A stretch of 13,534 nt of DNA from Cytophagales bacterium (GTDB lineage Bacteria > Bacteroidota > Bacteroidia > Cytophagales > UBA9547): contig JANYCH010000391.1 in assembly GCA_025360395.1 (NCBI GenBank), forward strand, positions 1 to 13,534, written 5' to 3'. Under the pieces are notes generated by a model, which saw only the letters and a list, made by a program, of their open reading frames with translations, was not told the origin of the DNA and ran no database searches. This document shows, piece after piece, positions 9,001-13,331 of the stretch (position 1 is the first letter of the stretch; each line of letters opens with the position of its first letter). The translations under genes and the position numbers were made by a program.

Positions 9001-10621
9001 AGGTGCAGGAATTTACAAAGCCCGGATTTTCAGGAAAGCCACTACTTGTTTGCTTGATACAACCCTCAGTCTTTCTAACATCACTGATTTTACCGTATCT
9101 ACAGATTCACTTTCAAATCCTGAGTGTAACAAGTCCAATGGTAAAATTGTCCTGAGGTTCTCCGAAGCTTTAACAAATTTGAAATTCGAATCGCTAAGTG
9201 ATTTTACCTCAAATTCGATCAGGGATAAACCAGCCGGAACCTACCGTCTAAGGGTTTCCAGTAAAATATCGGGCTGTATTAAAGATGATATTTATACTTT
9301 GTCGCCTGCTCCTGATTTTACTTTCAGAGGTTCTGTGATAACAAATCCTTTATGCAATGTTCAAAACGGGCAGATAATATTGAATATGACGGCCCTTAAA
9401 GGCACCTTGCAAGATAGTAGCAATTATTCAATCTTAGGATCTTTGCCTAAGTTTAACACACAAGGTTTAAAATCTGGAAGTTATTCAGTTAGCGTGAACA
9501 GGGTAGGGACCACTTGTTCAAAAGATACTACGATTATACTTCAAACTCCCTCAGCACCTGTTGTAAATCTTGGGCCGGATACCTTATCAGTCTGCAAAAG
9601 TGTGCCAGTAAGGATAAAAGCGATGGTGGCTGATACCGGCACATTTACCTTCAAATGGTATATGGATTCAACACTCATTAAAATAACAACCATTGATTCC
9701 TTACCATCAGTAAATCCAGTATACACAACTAAGTACAAGGTGAAATTGATAAACAAAAACGGTTGTGAAAGTGCAGATAGTGTACTGATTGTTAAACCAT
9801 CTTCAATCAAATTAATCAATACCTCTTATCTGCCCCACGACGATACTAAACTGAGGCTTAACTTCAAAGTGATCAATCTTATGAATTTAGGCAGCGATTC
9901 GGTTTACATTTATCGCCTGACATTGAATTCAGGAGTATGGACAAAGATCGATTCAGTTCCTGCAAAAGATACTGTTTACACAAGACCTGTTTCTAGTTCT
10001 GGTTCGGCCAATTATTATAAAGTTGGCTTGCCAGGTTTAAATACTTGCGGTGTTCCTTTAGAAAGCCGTTCACAAAGAAATATTTTAATTAATACAAGGG
10101 TTGCGGGTGATGAAGACCAGGATACTGAATCTTCTGATATGAACTGGACAAGGTTTGTACGTTGGGACAGTGCGGTTGTAGAATACCAGGTCTACAGGAG
10201 TCTGGATAATGGACCTATGGAATTCTACACTTCCGGAAACCTTGACACATTGGCCAATTACATGAATTCATCAGAAGGTAGAAAACAATGTTACAGGATC
10301 AAAGCAATTGAAAAAGGGCCAAATGGTTATGAATCCTGGTCAAATACTTCCTGTATCAATTACCAGAATTTATTCAGGGCCTATAATATCTTCACTCCGA
10401 ATGGGGACGGACATAATGACTTCCTGTTCTTTAAAAACCTGCATTTCTATCCCGGAAATACACTGCATGTATTTAACCGTTGGGGAAATAAGGTTTACAA
10501 CAGGGAAAATTATGCAAATGATTGGGATGGCGACGGACTTCCAGCAGGAACATACTTTTACATACTTGACCTAAAAGACGGTAGCAAGCCAAGACAAGGC
10601 GATGTACTGTTGCATAGATAA
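2..10621 (+). CDS. Giant multi-domain T9SS-secreted surface protein (adhesin-like), 5'-truncated by window edge
   Basis: The frame is open from base 2 to the TAA at 10619-10621, giving 3,539 visible residues. The ATG at 176 lies inside a repeat unit already under way (an upstream VCQG and YNWTY belong to it), so it is not the real start, and no signal peptide is visible. Order seen: about 26 PKD-like/Ig-like units (2-6448), 14 SprB-like units (6449-9550), an Ig-like unit (9551-9799), a fibronectin-III-like stretch (9800-10378) and a CHU_C domain (10379-10618). Most units carry two cysteines, probably one disulfide each, and the early units have a core Trp. Proteins built this way are known in Bacteroidota as large cell-surface or gliding adhesins exported by the type IX system. 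No enzymatic domain is visible. The ligand is unknown; adhesion is inferred. The porP/sprF-like gene 10 bases downstream supports T9SS export. Confidence is high for the class and low for the exact role. Confidence 0.93.
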   Translation, partial: NINPSPAKPDNITGLSSVCQGTSNVDYSVTTPVGGVTYNWTYTVGSGVTIVGSGSAVKLNFSNTASASGNLNVSASSGTCVSPLQTKAITVSPIPSTPGSIIQSKPSVCQGDNSVIYTVPFVAGVTYNWTYSGAGATFAGTTNSISVNFSATATSGVLSVTASAATCISAASNLNVILNTVPATPTVPANVSVCLGSPLNIPSNPLIAGVYSWNGPNGFSASTQNANIPSVTLSANGPYSVFVTNNGCKSATATTNVAVNNVPAAPVSFAPTSVCQAAGNVVFSVTKDPTVTYGWSLVGSPAGVSIIGATNQNSVTANIAAGAGNFSFQIITIANSCSTTVVKAVTVNTLPVTPTPSASVNPVCSGLPVTINAGVVASGYTWTLPDGSTSNTQNIAIANAKLTDDGIYSLVVTNASGCKSAAGTVKLTVNSPPLTSASNSGAYCVGATLTATATGPAGNTYTWTLPSGATFTGQTFTKANITLADSGVYKVVATQNGCSSTAQFTTVKINPIPVTPTVNATPNPICSGQNTDLKCSNCAGTFTYSWTGTGFASASPAPTVLNITATGAYSLTLSANGCTSAAGSAIVTVKPSFTPTVTTKNVTVCQGQTVTLTANSGGVNPTFTWTGPGLVSPVVTASNSITIPNAQVSASGKYYVTSTVNGCPGGKDSANVTITPAPFIAGSIIGKNPVCQSETGVAYSVTNTPGFTYAWSYSNPSATLTPSGSSVTVNYASTATSGTLTLVATSGVCSANSSLVITVNTIPATPVPTAVPVSVCVGSAAVINSNVVTSGYTWTLPNSTTASSQNITISTASLTDAGTYSLVVTNAAGCKSVAGTTTLKVNPVPLTVASNTGPYCVGDKLVTSASGAATNTYTWTLPSGATFIGQSFSKANIALTDSGVYKVTSAFNGCTSTVQTTTVKINPIPATPIVPSSTVCSGQNVTLNCTNCTGTPTYAWSGPALASTNPSPVVNNITNTSTYSLIITSNNCSSLPGSGTVTVKPNIKPTISIKAVTICSGQTITLNATSSGANPTFTWTGAGLAAPVVNASGILTIPNAPTTATGKYFVTSTVNGCTGGSDSAIVTVNSVPASPGVITGKASVCQSESGVTYSVVNTPGMTYNWVYANGGTVFGTGNSVLVDFAATASSGNLSVIATNGTCPSSTASTKSITVNSAPALPIAKSNSPICVGNALAIDVTPVAGVVFNWALPSGAAFSGVKYSVPVVAVSDAGNYLITATSNGCSSAVLTHNVMVNPGFIPLGSINPNPACVGGTLTVSASGVVAPGVTYTWKLPDGSSNNNQSFSIPNVQLKDSGNYIVTAHVGSCSSNPVSVKAIINPIPGAPTVSGPPSVCQGSSAQSYSVTSPKAGETYSWSYTGTGVTYPSGNTGISVSANFSPNATAGSIQVSAISNSCPSQPTLFPVTINALPTTLPSKTNLAVCEGNPINLNATAIAGATYSWSGPNGFSKTGQVQTINPSAVKDAGQYIVTYSLNGCIGDQDTTAVMVNPIPNATFSYAKASYCQSEPNAAPASVTAGSSFTSVPAGLNITSVSGIITLATSTPGVYKITNTVTSGAGCKNTATFDITILKSPVARNFNYAGPLCDKVGNPVNPSFTSLGDPGSFSSLAGLTLDAVTGVVTPSTSNTGTYSVVYTSLAGTCSSATSTTVDILPSPAKPTVSGSSIICQGTSSVLSASSGALVNFDWFKGGSKVQTGGNTLNVTTAGSYTATSTAPNGCASSTSNPLVVFVAAKPVLPVIQGVCPLSSLPDTLSTQYTSQAGYTYKWFKSKVSVGSGSTFIASTPGSYSTNVTETASGCVSDTSAPVNPSASGVTISITNGKNPFCTGDSLQVASNSPNGNVWQLAGSSISNNASTFVKSAGQLILTVTNGTCSGRDTLDINTITSPAKPVISSIADSICPGSNVTLSTTSTVGLQWVSNGADLTGLTTSSISVNTGGAYQVRANNGVCTATSSIKNIGVRSTPAQPILNLSGKQQICSGSNLPLTVTNFVAGQDQWYFNNSPVAGAAGVSQNLSVGTVGLYKLIRMAAGGCPVTSDSVDLTINSSITPSVVVTQDINNICHGIPVHYKALKVNAGIAPTYQWFVNNTIVQSGTSDSLKLDTLSKTSKVKVIVQSSLTCASPKSVSDSIITNISPGFKLTANIQNVGCTVAAPGFVNLVLTNSAGPFTFSGKLTQANNSITKAGIYPVTITDTVSKCSLDTSITVGKLAGFTLKTTISHPTCFNSNGTISIQPIPASGQYSITGGKLKAFNVSALGEGNFNISILDTVSKCTIDTAFVLASAGKFTNAITITQPDCGKNNGIVDIKSAPAGTYNYFGTINKANTINLSPGIYPFQTTNTTTGCTKMDTVILNGNPLFNIDAIVNQPLCGAKGSIQLSTKPVIGFKVSGDLNTPNNPSLSAGTYNVTITDTATKCFIDSAFVLKNQPGFQVVADTISATCSNANGSIDLKILPVTGYVVTGDLNQGLNDSLKAGNFNIHILSNATGCSIDTSITLGDKGGFSVRDSIIQPDCGQTNGSAFIIPSPKGNYTFTGGGFNNAGANAAITAGIYNVLVSNSVCQLTDTLRISGKAQFSIVATNVQPLCNKGGSINITTNPLIKYGISGQLTSPINNGLKGGIYNFTVTDSTTGCFKDTSINLIDKKDFALDATLINPKCFGLGKIDIDFIPAGTYTLTSPDSLKIGLNSNLDTGSYLIKIVNLASNCEIDTTLKLTAIGRFSNTFDVTQPVCGLTSNGKININTSPLGTYTYEDATSAISGPTNSGLKPGTYFITTSNATCAKTDTVILIGKPNFDVIADVTQPGCKSTLGAINISTTPIISFKVTGDLKQKLNPGLDTSTYKLTVTDSATGCFKDTSIILKAIAPFKLSASIIYPDCRKSNGQLQLNVTPGPNSDYTFEVNGKTSNPALDSLPGGDYAVKVKNITSGCETDSAYTLNSIPDFKITSIDKLLPACKVANGFIKLKLSEDTSNFKFDKTNGGNFASAELLNLGAGIYKARIFRKATTCLLDTTLSLSNITDFTVSTDSLSNPECNKSNGKIVLRFSEALTNLKFESLSDFTSNSIRDKPAGTYRLRVSSKISGCIKDDIYTLSPAPDFTFRGSVITNPLCNVQNGQIILNMTALKGTLQDSSNYSILGSLPKFNTQGLKSGSYSVSVNRVGTTCSKDTTIILQTPSAPVVNLGPDTLSVCKSVPVRIKAMVADTGTFTFKWYMDSTLIKITTIDSLPSVNPVYTTKYKVKLINKNGCESADSVLIVKPSSIKLINTSYLPHDDTKLRLNFKVINLMNLGSDSVYIYRLTLNSGVWTKIDSVPAKDTVYTRPVSSSGSANYYKVGLPGLNTCGVPLESRSQRNILINTRVAGDEDQDTESSDMNWTRFVRWDSAVVEYQVYRSLDNGPMEFYTSGNLDTLANYMNSSEGRKQCYRIKAIEKGPNGYESWSNTSCINYQNLFRAYNIFTPNGDGHNDFLFFKNLHFYPGNTLHVFNRWGNKVYNRENYANDWDGDGLPAGTYFYILDLKDGSKPRQGDVLLHR
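1049..2284 (+). repeat. Five-domain block, copy 1 of a tandem duplication
   Basis: Five units of 246, 240, 240, 255 and 255 bases (starts 1049, 1295, 1535, 1775, 2030) match, in order, the five units of the next block. Examples are the NTYTWTLPSGATF strand in the second unit, a CxxC-bearing strand in the third, NPTFTWTG in the fourth, and VCQSE at the start of the fifth. The 20 bases at 1520-1539 recur exactly at 2756-2775, a spacing of 1,236 bases, equal to the block length. Confidence 0.85.
2285..3517 (+). repeat. Five-domain block, copy 2 of a tandem duplication
   Basis: Units start at 2285, 2531, 2771, 3005 and 3260 with lengths of 246, 240, 234, 255 and 258 bases, almost the same series as copy 1. 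The order of unit types is conserved. The DNA has drifted considerably at synonymous and other sites, so the duplication is not recent and an assembly artefact is unlikely. Confidence 0.85.
4517..5005 (+). other. Two variant domains inside the Ig/PKD array
   Basis: The two units starting at 4517 and 4760 differ from their neighbours. They lack the core Trp strand and instead carry PAGLNITSVSGIITLATSTPG (first) and LAGLTLDAVTGVVTPSTSNTG (second), followed by a Y-x-V strand and a closing cysteine. This 'GL-x-(I/L)-(D/T)-x-(V)-(S/T)-G-x-(I/V)-x-x-x-x-S-x-x-G-x-Y' pattern recurs in other Bacteroidota CHU_C proteins as a separate all-beta module. It is placed as a pair between two Ig-type stretches. 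Function unknown. Confidence 0.6.
6449..9550 (+). repeat. Array of 14 SprB-like repeats
   Basis: Fourteen units averaging 74 residues share the order: F-x-(I/V/L), a Q-P-x-C segment, (N)G-x-(I)-x-(I/L), an aromatic strand (YxxxG), L-x-(A/P)-G-x-Y-x-(V/I), then T/S-x-C-x-x-D-(T/S) before the next unit. All fourteen have exactly two conserved cysteines (QPxC and TxC positions). This matches the general pattern of the SprB repeat of gliding adhesins, although these units lack the typical PPYTYxW strand and are divergent. Lys and Asp are much commoner here than in the preceding array. Units 3-5, 6-8 and 9-11 form a higher-order triplet repeat starting at 6890, 7535 and 8183. Confidence 0.75.
9551..9799 (+). 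other. Ig-like / PKD-like domain after the SprB-like array
   Basis: This stretch has the opening VVNLGPDTLSVC, a FTFKWYMDSTLI strand, then YTTKYKVKLINKNGC and DSVLIV. The 'LGPDTxxVC...W...T..Y.V...N..GC..D...V.V' layout is the common Ig/PKD-like module found close to CHU_C domains in Bacteroidota surface proteins. One Cys pair is visible. Confidence 0.7.
9800..10378 (+). other. Fibronectin-III-like membrane-distal linker before the sorting domain
   Basis: About 193 residues with two fibronectin-III-like halves. The first contains LRLNFKVIN, SVYIYRLT and YYKVGLPGLNTCG. The second contains TRFVRWDSAVVEYQVYRS, a turn rich in Gly/Pro, then QCYRIKAIE and ESWSNTSCIN. The W-x5-Y-x-(V/I)-Y-R and CY-x-I-x-A signatures with a later S-N-x-x-C are typical of the Fn3-like module that sits directly before CHU_C domains in this phylum. 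The function is inferred to be a spacer. Confidence 0.65.
10379..10618 (+). other. CHU_C / gliding-motility-associated C-terminal domain (T9SS type B sorting signal)
   Basis: The last 80 residues contain NIFTPNGDGHNDFLFF, then LHVFNRWGNKVYN, NDWDGDGLPAGTYFYIL and a short basic tail ending LLHR. The F-x-P-N-G-D-G-x-N-D, (V/I)-F-N-R-W-G and W-D-G-x-x-x-(P/A)-x-G-T-Y-(F/Y)-Y motifs are diagnostic for this family (TIGR04131 / PF13585 class). In the family it directs export across the outer membrane by the type IX machinery and usually depends on a cognate PorP/SprF protein, which is found next door. Confidence 0.95.
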
Positions 10622-10631
10622 ATATTGAACC

Positions 10632-11597
10632 ATGTCTATCAAAAGAAATATAATAGCAATCGCAGTGTTGCTACTCCTTGTACAAAGAGTCTCTGCCCAG
10701 CAGGACCCCCAGTTTACCCAGTTCCAGTTTAATCAACTGATATACAATCCTGCTTTTGCAGGAACAACTGAAGCTTTAAAGTTTACACTTTTCAACAGAA
10801 ACCAATGGGTAGCTTCCGGATTTGAAAATGCACCTGTAACCCAAACTTTTAGTGCAAATGCTCCTTTAAAGGATGGTACTATGGGGGCAGGTCTTCATAT
10901 TTTAAATGACAAGGCAGGTTTAGAAAGAAATTTCAGCCTTTTAGGTTCATATGCTTATCATTTGGATTTAAAATCCGGTAAACTTGGAATGGGTGTCCAG
11001 CTTGGTTTTAAACAATATCGAGTGAACCAGGGAGATATTAAAGCCTATGATAAACAGGACCCCCTTGTAAATCAGGGAATTAGCGCACCCATGCTTCCTG
11101 AGGTTGGGATAGGATTTCTATACAGAGATAAGGACGATAAGTTCTATGCCGGAATCTCGTCCATGCACCTTACCCAATCAAAAATTAAATACACGAACGA
11201 ATTTGCCAATTCAAAATTATTAAGACACTTCTACCTAAATGGTGGTTATAATTACCGCATCAACACAGACTATGTCCTTAAGCCAGCTCTTTGGTTAAAT
11301 TATGTTGCCAAAGCACCCTTTCAGGCCCAACTAAATGTTACTGGCGAATATAAGGACATGGTTTGGCTTGGGATAGGTTATAGGACAGGAGCAGCCCTGA
11401 CTTTTAATCTTGGTGTAAATGCAGATAAAATAAGCGAGAAGTTTAAAGAGAAAATCCAGATTGGGTATTCTTTTGATTACCTGATGATCTCTAAAATTCC
11501 AAAGTTCAAAAATGCCGGATCACATGAGATCTTCATTACTTATATGTTAAGTAAAAAAGAAAAGACGCATATTCCTAAATTCAAAAGACTGGAGTAA
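10632..11597 (+). CDS. PorP/SprF family type IX secretion outer-membrane protein
   Basis: 321 residues, the usual length for the family. Residues 1-22 form a clear signal peptide (KRN, then a hydrophobic run AIAVLLLLV, with cleavage expected after VSA before QQD). The mature N-terminus has the family hallmark QDPQFTQFQFNQLIYNPAFAG, followed by FNRNQWV and a P-V-T-x-T-F-S strand. Later come alternating beta strands (GMGVQLGFKQYRV, LWLNYVAKAPFQ, MVWLGIGYRTGAALTF) and a C-terminal HEIFITYML, consistent with an outer-membrane beta-barrel. It starts 10 bases after the stop of the giant CHU_C protein, so translation of the pair is likely linked. In Flavobacterium johnsoniae SprF is needed for secretion of SprB; by analogy this protein probably serves the upstream giant protein. 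The symbol is left empty because porP and sprF paralogues cannot be separated by eye. Confidence 0.93.
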   Translation: MSIKRNIIAIAVLLLLVQRVSAQQDPQFTQFQFNQLIYNPAFAGTTEALKFTLFNRNQWVASGFENAPVTQTFSANAPLKDGTMGAGLHILNDKAGLERNFSLLGSYAYHLDLKSGKLGMGVQLGFKQYRVNQGDIKAYDKQDPLVNQGISAPMLPEVGIGFLYRDKDDKFYAGISSMHLTQSKIKYTNEFANSKLLRHFYLNGGYNYRINTDYVLKPALWLNYVAKAPFQAQLNVTGEYKDMVWLGIGYRTGAALTFNLGVNADKISEKFKEKIQIGYSFDYLMISKIPKFKNAGSHEIFITYMLSKKEKTHIPKFKRLE

Positions 11598-11655
11598 AGT
11601 ATGATTTCGAACCAGGTATGTTGGCTTGAAGCATTATATAGACTTGTTGGATAAA

Positions 11656-11671
11656 AAAGGAACCCGCCTTT
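11656..11671 (+). terminator. Weak candidate hairpin downstream of the porP/sprF-like gene
   Basis: A five-base stem AAAGG (11656-11660) pairs with CCTTT (11667-11671) around a six-base loop. It is preceded by an A run and followed by a T-rich but broken tract. It lies 58 bases past the stop codon and is the only A-stem-T arrangement in that stretch. The short stem makes this a low-confidence call. Confidence 0.25.
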
Positions 11672-11721
11672 GTTAGTGTTTTCACCGTCAAACAGTTTTC
11701 TAACTTATTCCAAATAATGGG

Positions 11722-11942
11722 TTAGAAAGTCAAATGTTTATCCCCATTTAAATAAAAGTCAGCTGCTGAAAACTTATAGTCTTCCGGATTATTACAAATT
11801 CCTGCTCTTACTGGGTTACTATGTTTTTGCTCCACCTTTTCTTGAATAACTCTTTGCTATATAATTCTATCTGGAGCCAGAATTGGTATTTTCTATCCTT
11901 TAAAATTACTTCAAGATGTGTTAAAACTTTATATACTTCATT
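11722..11942 (-). pseudogene. C-terminal remnant of an IS200/REP-associated (Y1-type) transposase
   Basis: Read on the minus strand, 11942 down to about 11851 gives a piece containing LKDRKYQFW then IELYSKEL. From about 11850 down to the TAA at 11722-11724, in a different frame, comes EKVEQKHSNPVRAGICNN then PEDYKFSAADFYLNGD. The order YQFW ... IELY ... (H)NNPVRAG ... PEDYxxSSA is the C-terminal signature of the REP-associated / Y1 transposase family common in Bacteroidota, from memory of the family. The N-terminal HUH motif and catalytic tyrosine region are absent, an in-frame stop lies just upstream (11943-11945), and the two pieces are out of frame near 11840-11850. The junction after YQFW also looks shortened. 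It is therefore dead, and its full original extent is unknown. Confidence 0.75.
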
Positions 11943-11951
11943 TTATTGTAA

Positions 11952-12003
11952 TTAAACGACGCAAAGTCCGGCAACTTTCGTTACCAGACTTTGCGTCGTT
12001 TAA
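11952..12003 (-). terminator. 17-bp perfect inverted repeat, probable terminator of the minus-strand transporter gene
   Basis: The arm at 11952-11968 (TTAAACGACGCAAAGTC) pairs perfectly with 11987-12003 around an 18-base loop. It begins 14 bases after the stop codon of the sugar transporter. The outer pairs are A/T-rich, giving a short T-rich run on either strand, but there is no long U tract. It could act on both strands in this convergent region. A REP-like palindrome is the alternative, since it lies 10 bases from a transposase remnant. Confidence 0.6.
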
Positions 12004-12017
12004 GTGTTAATTGTTTA

Positions 12018-13301
12018 TTAATTGCGCTTCTCCGATCCTTTAAAGCCAAACCAGGCTATGTATAGATAACATAGTATCGGAATGATAAAGGCGATCCTTA
12101 GGCCTGTGGCTTCACTTCCTTGGGTAGTTTTAATATAATCTACTACTACTCCATATAGTACAGGTATAACTGCCCCACCTACTATTGCAGTAGATAAGTA
12201 ACCGGATGCTTGTGCAGTATGTTTACCTAAGCCCTTAATAGCCAATGTAAAAATAGTTGGGAACATGATAGAGTTAAATAAACCAACTGATATGATAGTC
12301 CACATAGCTAATGGCCCGGATGAGTTTATTGAAATGACAATTAATAATATCACACAAAGAGCAGCTGTACCTAAAACCATGCTAGGTTTAAATTTATTCA
12401 GAAGGTAAACACCGATGAAACGACCTACAGCAGCTCCGCCCCAATAATAAGATACAAAAGCCGCACCTGTTTCGTGTGTTAATCCTGCTATCTCAGGTTG
12501 CTCAAAGTAGTTAATCAGGTAACTTCCAATGGCAACTTCACCACCAACATATGCAAATATACCTATTACCCCACAAACCAAATGGGTATAACTCCATGCA
12601 CCTGAATGTTTTGAATCGTCATTTTCTGTAATATTTTCATTTTCTCCAGAAGTGATTACAGGAAGGGTCAGTCTTGATAAAACAAAGGCTATAATAAGTA
12701 ATGTGGCTGCAAGGCCAAGGTAAGGGATTTTAACAGCCTCTGCGCTGCCATGTGTTAAAGCTGACAAGATAAAATAAGCTCCAAAATGAGGCGCAATAAA
12801 AGTTCCTACAGAATTTAATGCTTGCGCAAATGTTAACCTGGAAGAAGAGGTTTCAGGGTCTCCTAAAATGGCCACATAAGGATTTCCCGCTACCTGCAGC
12901 AAAACTATACCAGTTGCCAATACAAAAAGAGAGAAAAGGAATACACCATAAGAATGTAAAGAAACAGCAGGGAAGAACATTAAACAACCAGCCGCAGCCA
13001 CCATAAAGCCCAGGATCATGGCTTTTTTATAACCAATCCTTTCCACTAGCTTACTTGACGGAATTGACATAATAGCATATGCACTAAAAAAGCAAAATTG
13101 AATAAGTGATGCCTGGGTATAACTTAATTCAAAAACTTTTTTCAGGTAAGGTACCAATATGTCGTTCAGGCAGGTTATAAAACCCATCATGAAGAAAAGC
13201 ACCATCAATGCATATAAAGCTGTTTGATAGCTTGCTTTATTTCCACCTTCTGTTTTTGTGGCTGCAAAACTGCTACCGCCACCATGTCCCATACCTGCCA
13301 T
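12018..13301 (-). CDS. Sugar:H+ symporter, major facilitator superfamily (FucP/GluP type)
   Basis: 427 residues, the usual length for the fucose/glucose-galactose permease family, with about twelve hydrophobic membrane segments and a Gly/Ser-rich N-terminus. It should take up a hexose across the inner membrane using the proton gradient. Key motifs are CLNDILVPYLKK in the first helix, SxxKLVERIGYKKAM at the helix 2-3 loop, LLQVAGNPYVAILGDPE in helix 4, and RLTFAQALNSVGT after it. By alignment from memory, D47 matches the E. coli FucP proton/substrate Asp in helix 1. Q136 sits where FucP has a Glu and is more like GluP-type glucose/galactose carriers, so fucose specificity should not be assumed. 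The ATG at 13301 is chosen because the helix 1 region follows at the expected distance and the leader is A-rich. It starts 30 bases after the stop of the pyrophosphatase gene on the same strand. Confidence 0.92.
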   Translation of the reverse strand: MAGMGHGGGSSFAATKTEGGNKASYQTALYALMVLFFMMGFITCLNDILVPYLKKVFELSYTQASLIQFCFFSAYAIMSIPSSKLVERIGYKKAMILGFMVAAAGCLMFFPAVSLHSYGVFLFSLFVLATGIVLLQVAGNPYVAILGDPETSSSRLTFAQALNSVGTFIAPHFGAYFILSALTHGSAEAVKIPYLGLAATLLIIAFVLSRLTLPVITSGENENITENDDSKHSGAWSYTHLVCGVIGIFAYVGGEVAIGSYLINYFEQPEIAGLTHETGAAFVSYYWGGAAVGRFIGVYLLNKFKPSMVLGTAALCVILLIVISINSSGPLAMWTIISVGLFNSIMFPTIFTLAIKGLGKHTAQASGYLSTAIVGGAVIPVLYGVVVDYIKTTQGSEATGLRIAFIIPILCYLYIAWFGFKGSEKRN

Positions 13302-13331
13302 TTTTAATTAATAATTATTGTGAATAAAAGT
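13302..13331 (-). other. Short intergenic spacer between pyrophosphatase and sugar transporter
   Basis: A 30-base gap between two genes on the same strand. It is A/T-rich with AATTAAAA directly before the ATG and contains no Shine-Dalgarno-like purine block, normal for Bacteroidota. No promoter of the Bacteroidota type (TTTG, about 19 bases, TAxxTTTG) fits inside it, so read-through from the upstream gene is plausible. Confidence 0.5.

Noticed and set aside
11598..12017. A hidden functional small gene or tRNA in the intergenic region
   Set aside because: No tRNA-like cloverleaf was seen, and the only coding signal is the frameshifted transposase relic.
12818..13006. Small plus-strand frame opposite the sugar transporter
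   Set aside because: Fully inside the transporter coding region, no start context or similarity; shadow.
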